Shown here in pieces: positions 25,601 through 37,600 of a DNA stretch of 64,000 bases. The number at the start of each line of letters is the position of its first letter. Position 1 is the first letter of the stretch. Source of the stretch: Diplolepis rosae (taxonomy: Eukaryota > Arthropoda > Insecta > Hymenoptera > Diplolepididae); NCBI GenBank assembly GCA_030998225.1, contig JAPYXD010000169.1, positions 558,001-622,000 on the forward strand. Reading direction: 5' to 3'. Below the pieces are notes generated by a model. That model worked only from the letters and a program-made list of their open reading frames with translations, was not told where the DNA came from and did no database searches. Both the position numbers and the translations under genes were made by a program.

Positions 25601-28600
25601 AACCTCAGCACATCTGAGTTGGCATTTGCAACAACAATGTTGTTGTTGTTGGTTCAGTTCAGGCCACAAAAATCCTTCAAGAAATCACAACCAAGTCTCC
25701 AACTCGTGCCGCTAAATATCAGGCTGCTCTAAAACGGGTATTAACTTTTACTCCAGCTGAAATTTCTGGAGATATCGCTCTGGCTACTATCATTAAGGGG
25801 GTCCTCCTGTGTAAAATTTTCGAAAAATCGATTTTTTTTTTGACATTTTTTGCATCTTTAATATATGATTAAGCAATTTTCATGAATTCAACATAATTAA
25901 AGTGTGACAGGGCGCCAAATGTTACAGGAAACAATACAAAGTTCTGTTGTGTTTCCAAACTTTAAACGCGTTTTTCTAGAAACCATGTTTTTGAAATTTG
26001 TGGGCTGGATTGAAAAAAATCTACTTAACAGATTGACTTGAAATTTTAACTGACTCATTTATAGAGATAACTGAAGGTACCCACGTAGCGGTTTTTTTAA
26101 ATCTTTTTTTTTTAATTTTACAGCATATATTATACCGAAAAAAGCATAAAAATGATTAATTTTTATAAAAAGTACTGCCATCTCTTCAATTTTTAAAATT
26201 TCGTCAAAATGCTAGGTCAGTACCTCGACAACATAAACAGAAATAATATTTTTTTTACTTTTTGTGTTCTAGATAACTGGTTCGAGCGGAATCTTGCCCA
26301 CAATTTCGGTATTCCATTTTGAAGGGGTTACTTTCAATGCCCTTAATGAATTCGGATTACACTATTGGAAAAATTTACTATTATAATAAAACCACAAAAC
26401 TTCAAAATAACGTTAAACTTATTCTCATTTTCGAATTAGTTCTCCTAACAAACATTCCCGAAAAAGCATTCGAAATACCGCCCTCACACAGGTGGACCCC
26501 CTTAACGGAAATATAACAAAAAACGCTTACCAAGAAATTCGAAATACTCAAAAAATCAACCGGACACCTTTGTTACCTTCATACCACAAAGTTTTGGAGG
26601 CTAAGCTTAAATGTTATCCCACACACATTTCCATTGATGAAACAAGCGCAGAGGTCAAATTACAGACATTGCTTGATCATACTTGTTCGAGAATTTTGCA
26701 AATTCAAGATGAGGTTATTAATGCAATAGACGAAGAAACTTTGGGTAATCTTCGCTTCATTTTCAAGTGGAGATGTGATGGCAGTTCAGGGCATAGCCAG
26801 TATAAACAGAATTTCATAGATTTGGAATGCTCTGATGCTAGCATTTTCATGACCTCTCTTGTTCTGCTACAGTTGTTGTCTAGTAACATTTTGAATGGTC
26901 ATGAAATAGTTGTATGGAAAAATCAGAGACCTCCATCCCCGCAATATTGTCGACCGATAAAAATTCAATTCAGCCACGAAAATACCAATTTAACGTGTGC
27001 GGAAAAAGAGATCATGGATAGTCAAATCGCATCCCTCGTCCCTTTGGAAACAATCATCAATGGAAAAGCGATAAAAATAAAGTATGAAATGATTTTTTCA
27101 ATGGTAGACGGTAAAGTCATCAATGCGGTGACAGGTACGACTTCCACTCTACGTTGTCATTTATGTAAGGCTACATCAAAGGGTTTTAATAAAATCGATC
27201 AAGCTTTGAGTAAAGAAATTGAAGTACCAAATTCAGCCTATTAAATTTATCCACGCTTCACGCGTGGATCAATTTTTACGAATGGTTTCTTCACTTGGGG
27301 TATAAAATAGATACCAAAAAATGGCAGGCACATGGAGCAGATGCAAAGGCAGAAGTAGCAGCTCGAAAAGCGGAAATTCAAATTCAAAATTCATTCAAAA
27401 GTCATTTTGGTTTAATAATTGACCGTCCAAAACAAAATACTGGCAACACGAATGACGGAAATACGGCTCGGCGATTTTTCCAAAATGTTTCAATGTCTGC
27501 TGAAATCCTGCATGTTGATGAAAATCTAATGCATAAATGCTTCATCATTTTGCAAGCTATGTCCAGTGGATTCCCCGTGGATACGAAAAAATTCAGACAT
27601 TATTGCATTGATACTGCGCGACTGTACGTAGAACTTTACAATTGGTACCCTATACCAACCGCGGTCCACAAAGTTCTCATACATGGTTATCAAATCATAG
27701 CTCATGCTGAGTTGCCAATTGGCCAATTATCCGAAGATGCCCAGGAATCCCGGAACAAGGACATCAAAAAATTTCGGGAAGCCTTTGCGCGAAAGACTTC
27801 TAGAACAGATAATTTGCAAGACATCTTCAACCGGCTTCTAGTGTCTTGAGATCCATACATCTCTAGTTTAAGAAAAATTAAACCCAAGAAAGGCCCGAGC
27901 TTGTCAGCAGAAGCTGTAAAATTATTGTTGTCTCATGAGAGTACTCCAGATGACGAACGTAGTGACGACTCTTGCGTGGATTCCGATTAGATGAAAGTGT
28001 TTCTTGTTTCTACCAATTTGATGAATACAATTTTTACGTATCTCTTATGCAGACTGTTTCTTTATCTTATAACCAGATGTTAACATACTATTTTTTCAGC
28101 GATCTGTAAATGCCATTTACATTTATCTCCTTATATAGAAAAAGATTTATTGAAAAAACCTCCCTGCCATTTTTGATCAGCTATTTGGAATTTTAAAATT
28201 TTCATATCGAAGTCGTTATAAGCGACCTTATAAATCCTTACTAATCTAATGTCATCGATCTCATCTTTTTTTCGATCATTCGGCCATTTTGCATCTGCCA
28301 TTTTCAATTTTCGAGTTCGAACACTAAACTCGTTATTTGTAGTCTACGAATCTTCTCCAATGAATGTTTATTTAGGATCGGAACATTTTAAAATCAAAAC
28401 TTCGGCCATTCTTAATCCGCCATTTTAAATGATGAAAATGAGAATTGATATTTGGAATGAGCAACCCAAAAAACTCTTCTATACAAATTTCCATTAAAAT
28501 CAAAACATTTATAGACTTTAGGCCAGCTTTTTTCGATTCTGAACCACTGTGCGATGGTGATAAAAATTGATCGAAGTGACACAATCACAAATTTCCTTTT

Positions 28601-31600
28601 TGTCTTTCTTTTCTTTCGTCGCGAACAAGATAAGCACATAATTTTTTCAAAAGCATTCTTGTCACTACGGATTTTTCTTCAAAACTGAGTTGCATTTGGA
28701 AACAGACTTGGAAAAGGCTTTGTAAAGTAAAGTGGAGGGTGAGGTTTTCTTTTTTTTTAATACTTTGTAGAGTCTTGGTTAGAGGAAAAGGAGAGAAAAA
28801 AAAGTGTGTAAATAATGTGTAAAGATGTCCACAAGATGACCAGAATACTGTGACAAAGGAGGGCTATGAAATTTGAGACGAGTCATAAACAGTCTGTATA
28901 TAACTGTTAGAAATATCTACCGCAATCTGCCAAAAAAAATGTGACTGGTATTTTTTTATTCAGTCACAGTGTCGCAAGATTAAAATTGAAATTGAATTGA
29001 GTTGTGTTCTGATCATACAGTGTGTCCAGATTTGACACGCGAACGTTACGTACACAACGCCAACAGCAGTACGTACGTGAGAATGGTTGCGCGCGCATAG
29101 TAGTGTGTCTGCTGTTCGCAGTGGTTCTCTGAGTTTTCTCTGGTTGAAGGCTCCTTGTCAAAGAGAGAAGACCAGAGAAAACTCAGACAACTACTGCGAA
29201 CAGCAGCACACTACGCTGCGCGCGCAACCATTCTCACGTACGTACTGCTGTTGGCGCTGTGTGCGTAACGTTCGCGTGTCAAATCTGGACACACTGTGAT
29301 CATAGAGATATTACAGATAGAGGAGACAAGCCATAGGCCGCTCTGTAAGTGGCAACGTCAATCTGCAAACTCGGTGAGAGCGAAAGAGAGAGACGATAGG
29401 AGGTTATTCTGTCTTTGTCTACGCGTACGTTGTTAGCCTCGGCGTTAGCGAGAGACAGCCTAACCCACAATTCACTCTCGCCCGAGTTGACAGGTTTCAG
29501 GCTGACTTGTCTCCTCTATCTATAATATCTCTATCGTTCAGATACCTGTTTCTGGAAATTATGAAACTTGTAACAAGACTAATTTTAAAAAACATCACAA
29601 ATGTCGTTAAATTTTAACGTTGACTTTGAAATATAACAATTATGAAAAAAACCCGATCATTTACAACATTGTAAATTTTTTTTTTTTTAAATTGACAAGA
29701 GAAGTGTATTTTTGAATTTAAGAACATCAACAATATTTGAATATAAATATAATTTTAGATAATATAATAATTGAATATTTAAATTGATGTAATTTTATTG
29801 TTACAATTAATAAAAATACATCTTTACATACTTAATGAGTTTATCCAAGTTCGTGTACCAAGTGTCTGCATTTTGATAATTAAAGTCGTTTCCCATAGTA
29901 ATAATTACGTTATTTGTTACGTAAGATTCTGCTTGTTTGTTAATATATTTCAAAAATTGTTCTATCTATGAAAATCAAAAGTATTTGATCACAAATATTA
30001 AATGAAAAATATTGAATACTCATATACAATTTATTAGTCATGTAAATAATAAATTATGTAATTAAAATTAAAACTTGAAACATACTCTAGAATCTATATT
30101 ATAATCAGGGCTCTCAAGGTCATCAATCAGAGGTGCATCTGAACAAAAAATATCAAAGCAAAAACCATTTGGTGGACTATAAGTGTTATAAAGTACTGTC
30201 GTGAATAAACTAGAGCTTTCTCCTGAAAAAAGTATATTTTTAATAATTATATTTAATCCAAATAAATTAAAAGTAAGAGCATAAAAAAGTTTTGAAATTT
30301 TTACAAATAAATTAAACAAATTATAATTGACAAATTTGTCTAATACAATTTGTTTAATTTATTTGTGTATATGATTTTCTTACCCAAACTGGGACTACCG
30401 TGCCAGATCATTTCTGGTGTTTTATTTTTCATACGTAGTGATTTATCTTGGTAATCTAGACGACCAAAAAGGAGACCATCGTAACCCATTTGGGCAAACA
30501 TTGATGCCTGCTCTCTTGAGTGGCCAAAAGGATCAATCTGCCATCCAATTTTAGGTCGTGCACATTTACCTAAGGTGTCATTCAATCTCCTGTAATTAAT
30601 TTATAGGAAATAAATAATTTCTAATGATTGAAAAATATATTTTTAAATTATATAAATTTTAATAAAAATTTTATTTGAAAAGTTAGATAAGATGATAAAG
30701 TGCAATCCGCTGCAGATATTGAAGAATATGTACAATAATATTTCTCCCCTCGGCCAGAAAAGGACGGATGGGGAGGCCACGAAGGAATAATAAGGAGACC
30801 TATCTCCATGTAAGCGACTTGGCAGGAGCAACGGCACGGTAAGTGCCCGGCTTGTAAGTTGGAAGTAGTGGAAAGGAGTGCGCAAGTGCGCAGTTGTCCT
30901 CTTACTCACGAGAAAATGTGCGAGTATGATGAATTTGTCAAATTGTCAAATTTACCTAAGCCAGAGTGGTTATGTTGATTGATTTTTTGATCATTTGCAA
31001 GCGGCAGATATTTGCTCAATTTCAATTTAGTTTAAAAAGAAAAAAATATAATCTCAGGACTCCTATAAAGCTAAAGGAGTGCATTATAAAAGTGGTAAGT
31101 ATTGGCAATGAAAACTACCACCGCGGGCAAAGAGGCCCGCGTGTCGCGAAACAAATATGGCCGGCAGTGGTATACATTTTTCTACAGCTGCATATGGATA
31201 AGTTCACAAAAAACATATAATGAAAATGGTTTAGTTTTTAAAAAATGTTAACTCTGCAGCTACATACACTGTGTGAATTTGCGAATGCCATACCGTCCTC
31301 AAGAAACCTAATAGAAGGTCAGAAAGTGGTGAATTCTGACATAATTATAATGAGTGGCGTGACTAGCAGAAGCAATGAAAGCATTGAGTTCGCATTGTGT
31401 CTTCAAACAAGTGCATTAACGTCAGGGCCACACACAATTACTGGCACACTAAAAATCAACGATTTGAACAATAATTATCTGGACCGAAGTGCTTTGAGCA
31501 AATTACCACTTGCTTGCTCTGATCTTTTATTTTTAATCTTCTAAGCCACTCTGCTCTTTTGTCGACAATTTCAAGGCTTCCGAACAAATTTTTGATTTCA

Positions 31601-34600
31601 ATATTAATTCCACTCTCTGGCACTTCATGGAAACTTAAGTTCTTATTTTTGTTCATTCTCGAGTCACAACCTTTTACACAACATTTTGTTCTGCACTCCG
31701 ATTTTCGCTGTTGAGGTGAAAATTCCACTTTGAAAACTCAAGAGGAATGAATTAATATAGATAGGCCACAAGATATATGCTCTTTTAAAAACACTTTTAT
31801 TAAGTTTATTGGCAGAATAATATTAATTTTCCATATGTCAACGTTAATGAATGTATACCACTGTCGGACATTATTATTGGTTTATGTTGCGGCCGGTGGT
31901 GTCGCATGCTAATTTTAAACTCCCAATATATCGAATATAAGATTGTAAATCTTGAAATTGAAATTATGGTATTTGTTATTACTTCGTAAATCGTGTGTTA
32001 AATAATATTGAATAGTTTTTTCCTTTAAAGGTGAGGGAATTTAATCCGAGAAATTTTCAAGATTTTGAAGATCGCATGTAATATAATACATTTTTTTCTT
32101 AGCAATGTCGTGTCACGTACCGGGTTGCATAACGTCTCTGGCTTAGATCAATTTGACAAGTTCGTCTCACTCGCACATTTTCCCGTGAGTAAGAAGAGGA
32201 CAACAGCGCACTTGCGCACTCCTTGCCACTACTTCCAACTCACAAGCCGGGCACTTACCGTGCCGTTGCTCCTGCCAGATTCGGAAATATTTCTCATGGC
32301 AGTTTGGTCTCCTTATTATTCCTTCCTGGGGGAGGCTTAGCAGACGTCCCTCGGGTCAAGGAGGTTGTAGTCAGGGCAGGTCAACCTCGAATGTATTGGG
32401 TGTCCCCGTAGGGTAGTTGATGTGCAGTACTGTACGCGGCGCTAGTTGTAGGAAGCGGATGGAGTGTAGAAAGGGGAACGACTTCGTATGAGTTCCGCCA
32501 TTGTTGTATACAAGTATCAACAATTCGTTACGCGATTGCGCTTTATGATGAATACGAAGTACAAATTCAGTGTTCTGTTCGTGGGTGTACATCTAAACGG
32601 GGTCGGAAGAAAAATGTGTCTATTCATCGGTTTCCGAAGAGAGAAAATGCTGGACAACAATGGATATAAGCATGCGCAAATCCCTAGTTGTCGAGGTTAG
32701 AATACCTCCAAGTAGTAGAAAAACAATTTTTTTTTGTCATCGACAATTCGATGTACACTGCTTTTTTCAAAAAAGGAATGGTGCTTTTCTTTTAAAGTAC
32801 GGTGCTGTTCCGACGTTACATTTACCGCCGGGTAGTGATATGTCGTGTCAAAGTGATGTGAACATGAAACCGGTGGCTGTTTCTTCCCATCAGAGTTTGA
32901 AGTTTTAATGCCCGAAATAGAAAAACCTGGAGAAGGCATACGAGACTTTGGAGAAAGTAGCGTGTAGTTTGCACACGTAAGTAGTAATATATTTAATTTC
33001 ATACGATGTTAATAAATGACTAGGATCTAAAAATAATAACTCGAAAGGTTAAATAATTACAAAAGTTTCGACTTTGATCAGAGTCCTCATTAGTGATCTT
33101 TATTTCTAAAATGTTAAGCACAATAAATAAAATATTACACATATGAGCCCTAATTTGGAAGTGAACTTTGGAAATGTGAAAAAATGTAAAAACCGTGAGA
33201 AAATTTACATAAAAAGTACAGGAAACTTCGATAAAGTATCTAAAACTTCCTTAGGAATGAGAATAAAATTCTAGCACATAATTTTGAGATACCTAAACTA
33301 AAAAACTAGTATATACTTCTGTCTAAATGTTACTGAAGATATAGATGCAAGTACATATTGAGACGGCCCAGCCGCGAGTATCCGCCTTTTGCGACGAAAC
33401 GGGGGTAAAATCCGCGAAACTAAGGCCACTTTAGGAACAAGTAGATTCCCACGAGACTCGCACAAAAGAATTGCGAGGTATGATCCAGTATTCGAGCAGC
33501 AATTAATGATTTACTTCCAAACCGGAAGTGAACGCGGCGAGAACGAGGTAGTCTGGTTTTCACAGACATTTTCGTTCGTACTCCCAGCGAGCGCCACACT
33601 AACCTGTGGTTGCTGCCACACTACCAATCACCCAGGTCAAGCAGCATAATGCATGATCGCTGGATAAACAAGTATAGTTACAATTTGAACAAGAAATGAC
33701 AAAAGGTTAGCATTGATTATTTGAAAATAATCTCGACTGGTAAAAAAATCAGCAAAATGCCAAATTTGCAACTGAACAATGCGTGACCATCTGAACATTT
33801 CCCTTACTTAAATGCTCATTTTTGTTTTTGAGATTTCTCAGCATGTAATAGTAATCTCTTCAATCTTTCTTGGGAGATTTTGAATATTCTATCAACGTTC
33901 AAACCTTCACACGCCGTTGTCCAATGGGAGCCCGCGCTTACGCAATTAGCACGCGCCAAGCTGGAGGTGAGATGGGGGAAAGGCTTTCTCCTCGTCGTCG
34001 CGTGGCATGCTTTCTCTTATCAAGGCATACCACTTTTTGAACACTTCTACAAGACGAAATATCCAACGATTTGGAATTTGAAGAACGCCATTATGATCGC
34101 GAAAATGCCAGCTTTCTCCTGATACCGATTTCCAACCCGAAAACGGTCGCAAAAAGGGGGAAAACATCGTGTATAAAAATCTTAATTTATTAATTTAATT
34201 GGACGTAATCGCGGTCGTTAATTCAGGCGCGCGCAAGTTAATTAAGGGGGGAAATTGATTGAGAGGTGGAAATCCGAGGCGATGTGCTTGATTGCAGATC
34301 CTCGAAAATGAGTCCGGTTCCGCACCTGCAAAAGGTGAGGACTTGTCGCTCGTCGCGGCGATTTCTTTTTCTGGACGATATCTCGGGTTAGAGCTCATAG
34401 TCAGGTGACGTGCATTTTAGCATCACCGCACCTGACTATTAGAGAATCTAATCGTGTATGTTTCCCCGTCCCCTTTTTCAGATAGGGATTTACAGGCTCC
34501 GGTTTTTATTTTTGGTTTTTTTATTTTATTTGTCTCAGGCCCGTTTTGTTTTAAAATTTAGTCTGGGTTTTTCTCGGTAGTTATTTCCGACATCGGCGAG

Positions 34601-37600
34601 TTACCAGGGTATAAATTTTATTCGGATTTAAGCGGATTCGTCCTCCAATTCTTGAGCAATTAGTACCCGTTGACTCACCTCAGAGTGAGAAATTGGGAAC
34701 GTTGCTCTCCTTTTAAGATCATTTTTCTTTCTTAACTAAAATTGTTGATCAGGTGCCGTAGCCCTTAGGGCACTTTACCTGTGAGGCAAAATATTTTATA
34801 TTTTTTTTTGTCTCTTGCGAGTTCATTTGTTGATCAGGTGCCGTAGCCTCTCGGGGCGCTTTACCTGGGAGACAACATTCTCGTTTTTCCTATTTTCTTT
34901 ACTTTATTTTAGTTTTATGAAATCAATTGTGGATCTAGTGCCGTAGCCCCTTAGGGCACTTTACTAGTGAAACGTTCTTCCTTACCTTCAGAGAATTGGA
35001 ACATGAATCCGCCGGTATTACGGGTATTTTGCGGGAGGATATTTTTTTTGTTGTTCTTTGAAAATTAAGAAGTTGAACGCATCTTCCTGTGCACATGATG
35101 ATAATACCTGTAAGTGTAATCCAGAGTGCTTCTAGTCACTACAGGGCTCTGATGCCGTAAATTGGAAGATTTCTTTAATTTTCAATGTGGGGCGATAAAT
35201 AAAATTTTTTGTCTTTTGGAGTTTCGCAGGGTGGGAAACATGAATGTAAAGTATACTAAATTGAAGTTGAAATGAGCCTGGAAGTCAACCATAATGTTAT
35301 TTTCAGATGTAGGGAAAACCCAAAAATTAAACAGTGTATTTGAAGGCGCAACTGCGCGAAATCTTGGTGCTTGCTAATTGAAGTTTTTTTTATGGTTTTT
35401 AGATTCTCAAAAATCAAATATTACGGGCAATATATCCGACAATTCCTCCGTTTTATTTTGCTCATTCGGAAAAACTGAAAATCGTGAGTTTCTTTGCTGT
35501 TCTCACTCTTAAAATAAAGAATAAAAGCTCGCGAAATTTTCACCCTTCGTGTGACCCACACGTAGATTTTGAAAGGACAATTTTGGTCTAAAATAGGGCA
35601 AAGTTGCCTTTCCAAAATTCAGGAAATTGATATAATTAGAAATTGCAGATTTGAAATTTAAAATCAGAATCTAAAAGCGAAACTTTTGACCAAATCGGGC
35701 AAAAATAACTTGATAAATTTTTAAAAATTGATAAATTAAAAATCGTAAAGGTCGAAATGTTTCAATATATAGTATAAAATTACAAAGGATTATTTATGAA
35801 AAAATAGCTACGAATTGCTAATACAAATTCCACAATGTCAGAAATTCCCACCGCAATTTCTCGAAACATGTGACTGGATTTTTACTTGGTTAAAGCTTTG
35901 CAAATGAAAATAAAATTTCAGAAAATTCAGTACACTTTTCGTACTTTTAAGATAGCTTTACTCAAAAACATCATAAATATCGTCAAATTTCATGCTACAT
36001 TTGAAACATAAAAATTTAGCAAATTTTCGAACATTTCTAACATTGTAGTGCTCAGATATTTTTTATTATTAAAAAATTCTGATAAATCATTTAAAGTAAA
36101 AAATTGAAATGTAGCACATAAACTTGTAATATAAACGTCAAATATAAATGAATTGCTCATATGGGAAAAACATGTGTTCTGGCAATAGGATATCTATATT
36201 TTTCAATCTCATCAAATTCTTGAATTTTAAAATAAAATGAACCAACCTTACGTAATATGAAATTTATTATTTGTGGGTCGTTGCAAGCCCTATATTGTGA
36301 ATAGTAATATTTTATTTGAGAAACATTAAAATGTTTCTGCATGATTAATTGTACCTATTGGAAAACTTGACTTCGAAAACAACACGAAAAGAGTTACTAC
36401 TAATTTTAATTTTTTGAAGGCTAGAAATTAAGGATAAGGAAGTGAAAAATAAAAGTACCGTGAAAACGATTTTCATTTAATTTATACCTAGAATTCATAA
36501 GAATAAAATACCTACGAAATAAATTTCAAATATTCATGGATATTAAATGCTTCTAATCTATATTCCAGAAAAAAGAATCAGAAGAAGATATCCCAGAAGC
36601 AGGAACCAGCAAGGATGTACTTGCAGAAGACTTGCATACAACGCCGAAGAGAGCTATTTCGACCCGACAAAGTGTTCGCTTAGTTTCGAAAAAAGTTGAG
36701 CTCGATCAATTTTCATCACAGAAAAGAAAATTTATGGAACTTTTGGTTATAATGATTAAAGAAATTACCGATATATTTTTCTAAAATTGACCTTTTTTTA
36801 AATTTCTAAACCAAAAACCATTTTCCAAATTTTAAAAAGAAAATTTTATGTACTTTAGCCACAAGCATGCAGAAATCTAAAATCAATAAAATTTTCTAAT
36901 TTCCTTATTGCGGGCGACTTTAATAGTAAGTCACCCGAGTGGGGAAAAGCCCATCTGGACAGGAGGGGGATCTTGACCGGCGAGATGATAGCTAGAAATG
37001 ACCTGATTGTATTGAATCGGGGCAGGGATTTTACGTTCAAAGGAGGAGTAGGGGGGTCGATTATCAACCTTACGATTGCAGCGCCCCATATTGCCTCAAG
37101 GATAGGCGACTGGTGCGTTCTCGAGATAATAACCGTCAGTTACCATCAGTGCATTGAGTTTAGCACCCAGGAACGGAGTCACCCAGTGAATACAGGAAGG
37201 GGCGGCAAGGTGAGGAGCGCCTGGAGCACAAAACGACTCAGCAAAGACAAGTTCCGCGAACATCTTGAAGAAACCAGGCTCATAGATGAGCGTGGTTAGG
37301 CAAGGTCTGCTAGGTCGTTGGAGGACACCGTGCGGGAGGCGAGGAGAAAAGTGGTCGCAGCATATGACCACTCCATGCCTCGCCGCGGGCACGGGCGTAC
37401 CGAGGACTCGATGTACTGGTGGAACGACCAGTTGACTGTTCTGCGTTGAAAATGCCTTACAGCGCAGCGGGGATTTACCCGCTCAAAGGGTGATCCTCTG
37501 CTGCGCGAGGCATGGAAAAAAGCAAAATCAGCTCTGAGGCAAGGCATAAAGAAAAGCCGACTTCAGTGCTGGAAAGACTTGATCGGGGAAGTCGAGAAGG

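Larger units (their letters stand above)
30720..32345. mobile_element. Nested inverted-repeat unit with THAP fragment
   Basis: Outer inverted repeats (about 30,800-30,955 and 32,150-32,285) share CTGGCAGGAGCAACGGCACG, GTGCGCAAGTGCGCA and CACGAGAAAATGTGCGAG. Inner inverted repeats (about 31,110-31,185 and 31,843-31,905) share GACAGTGGTATACATT-type words and GGCCGG. A THAP-domain frame lies between them. This resembles a P-element-like unit with a THAP DNA-binding module, but no P-type catalytic domain is present. It sits in mannosidase intron 4. Confidence 0.5.

Noticed and set aside
28964..29299. Paired frames with [17 protein letters not shown] on both strands
   Set aside because: The same peptide on both strands comes from the palindromic MITE arms.
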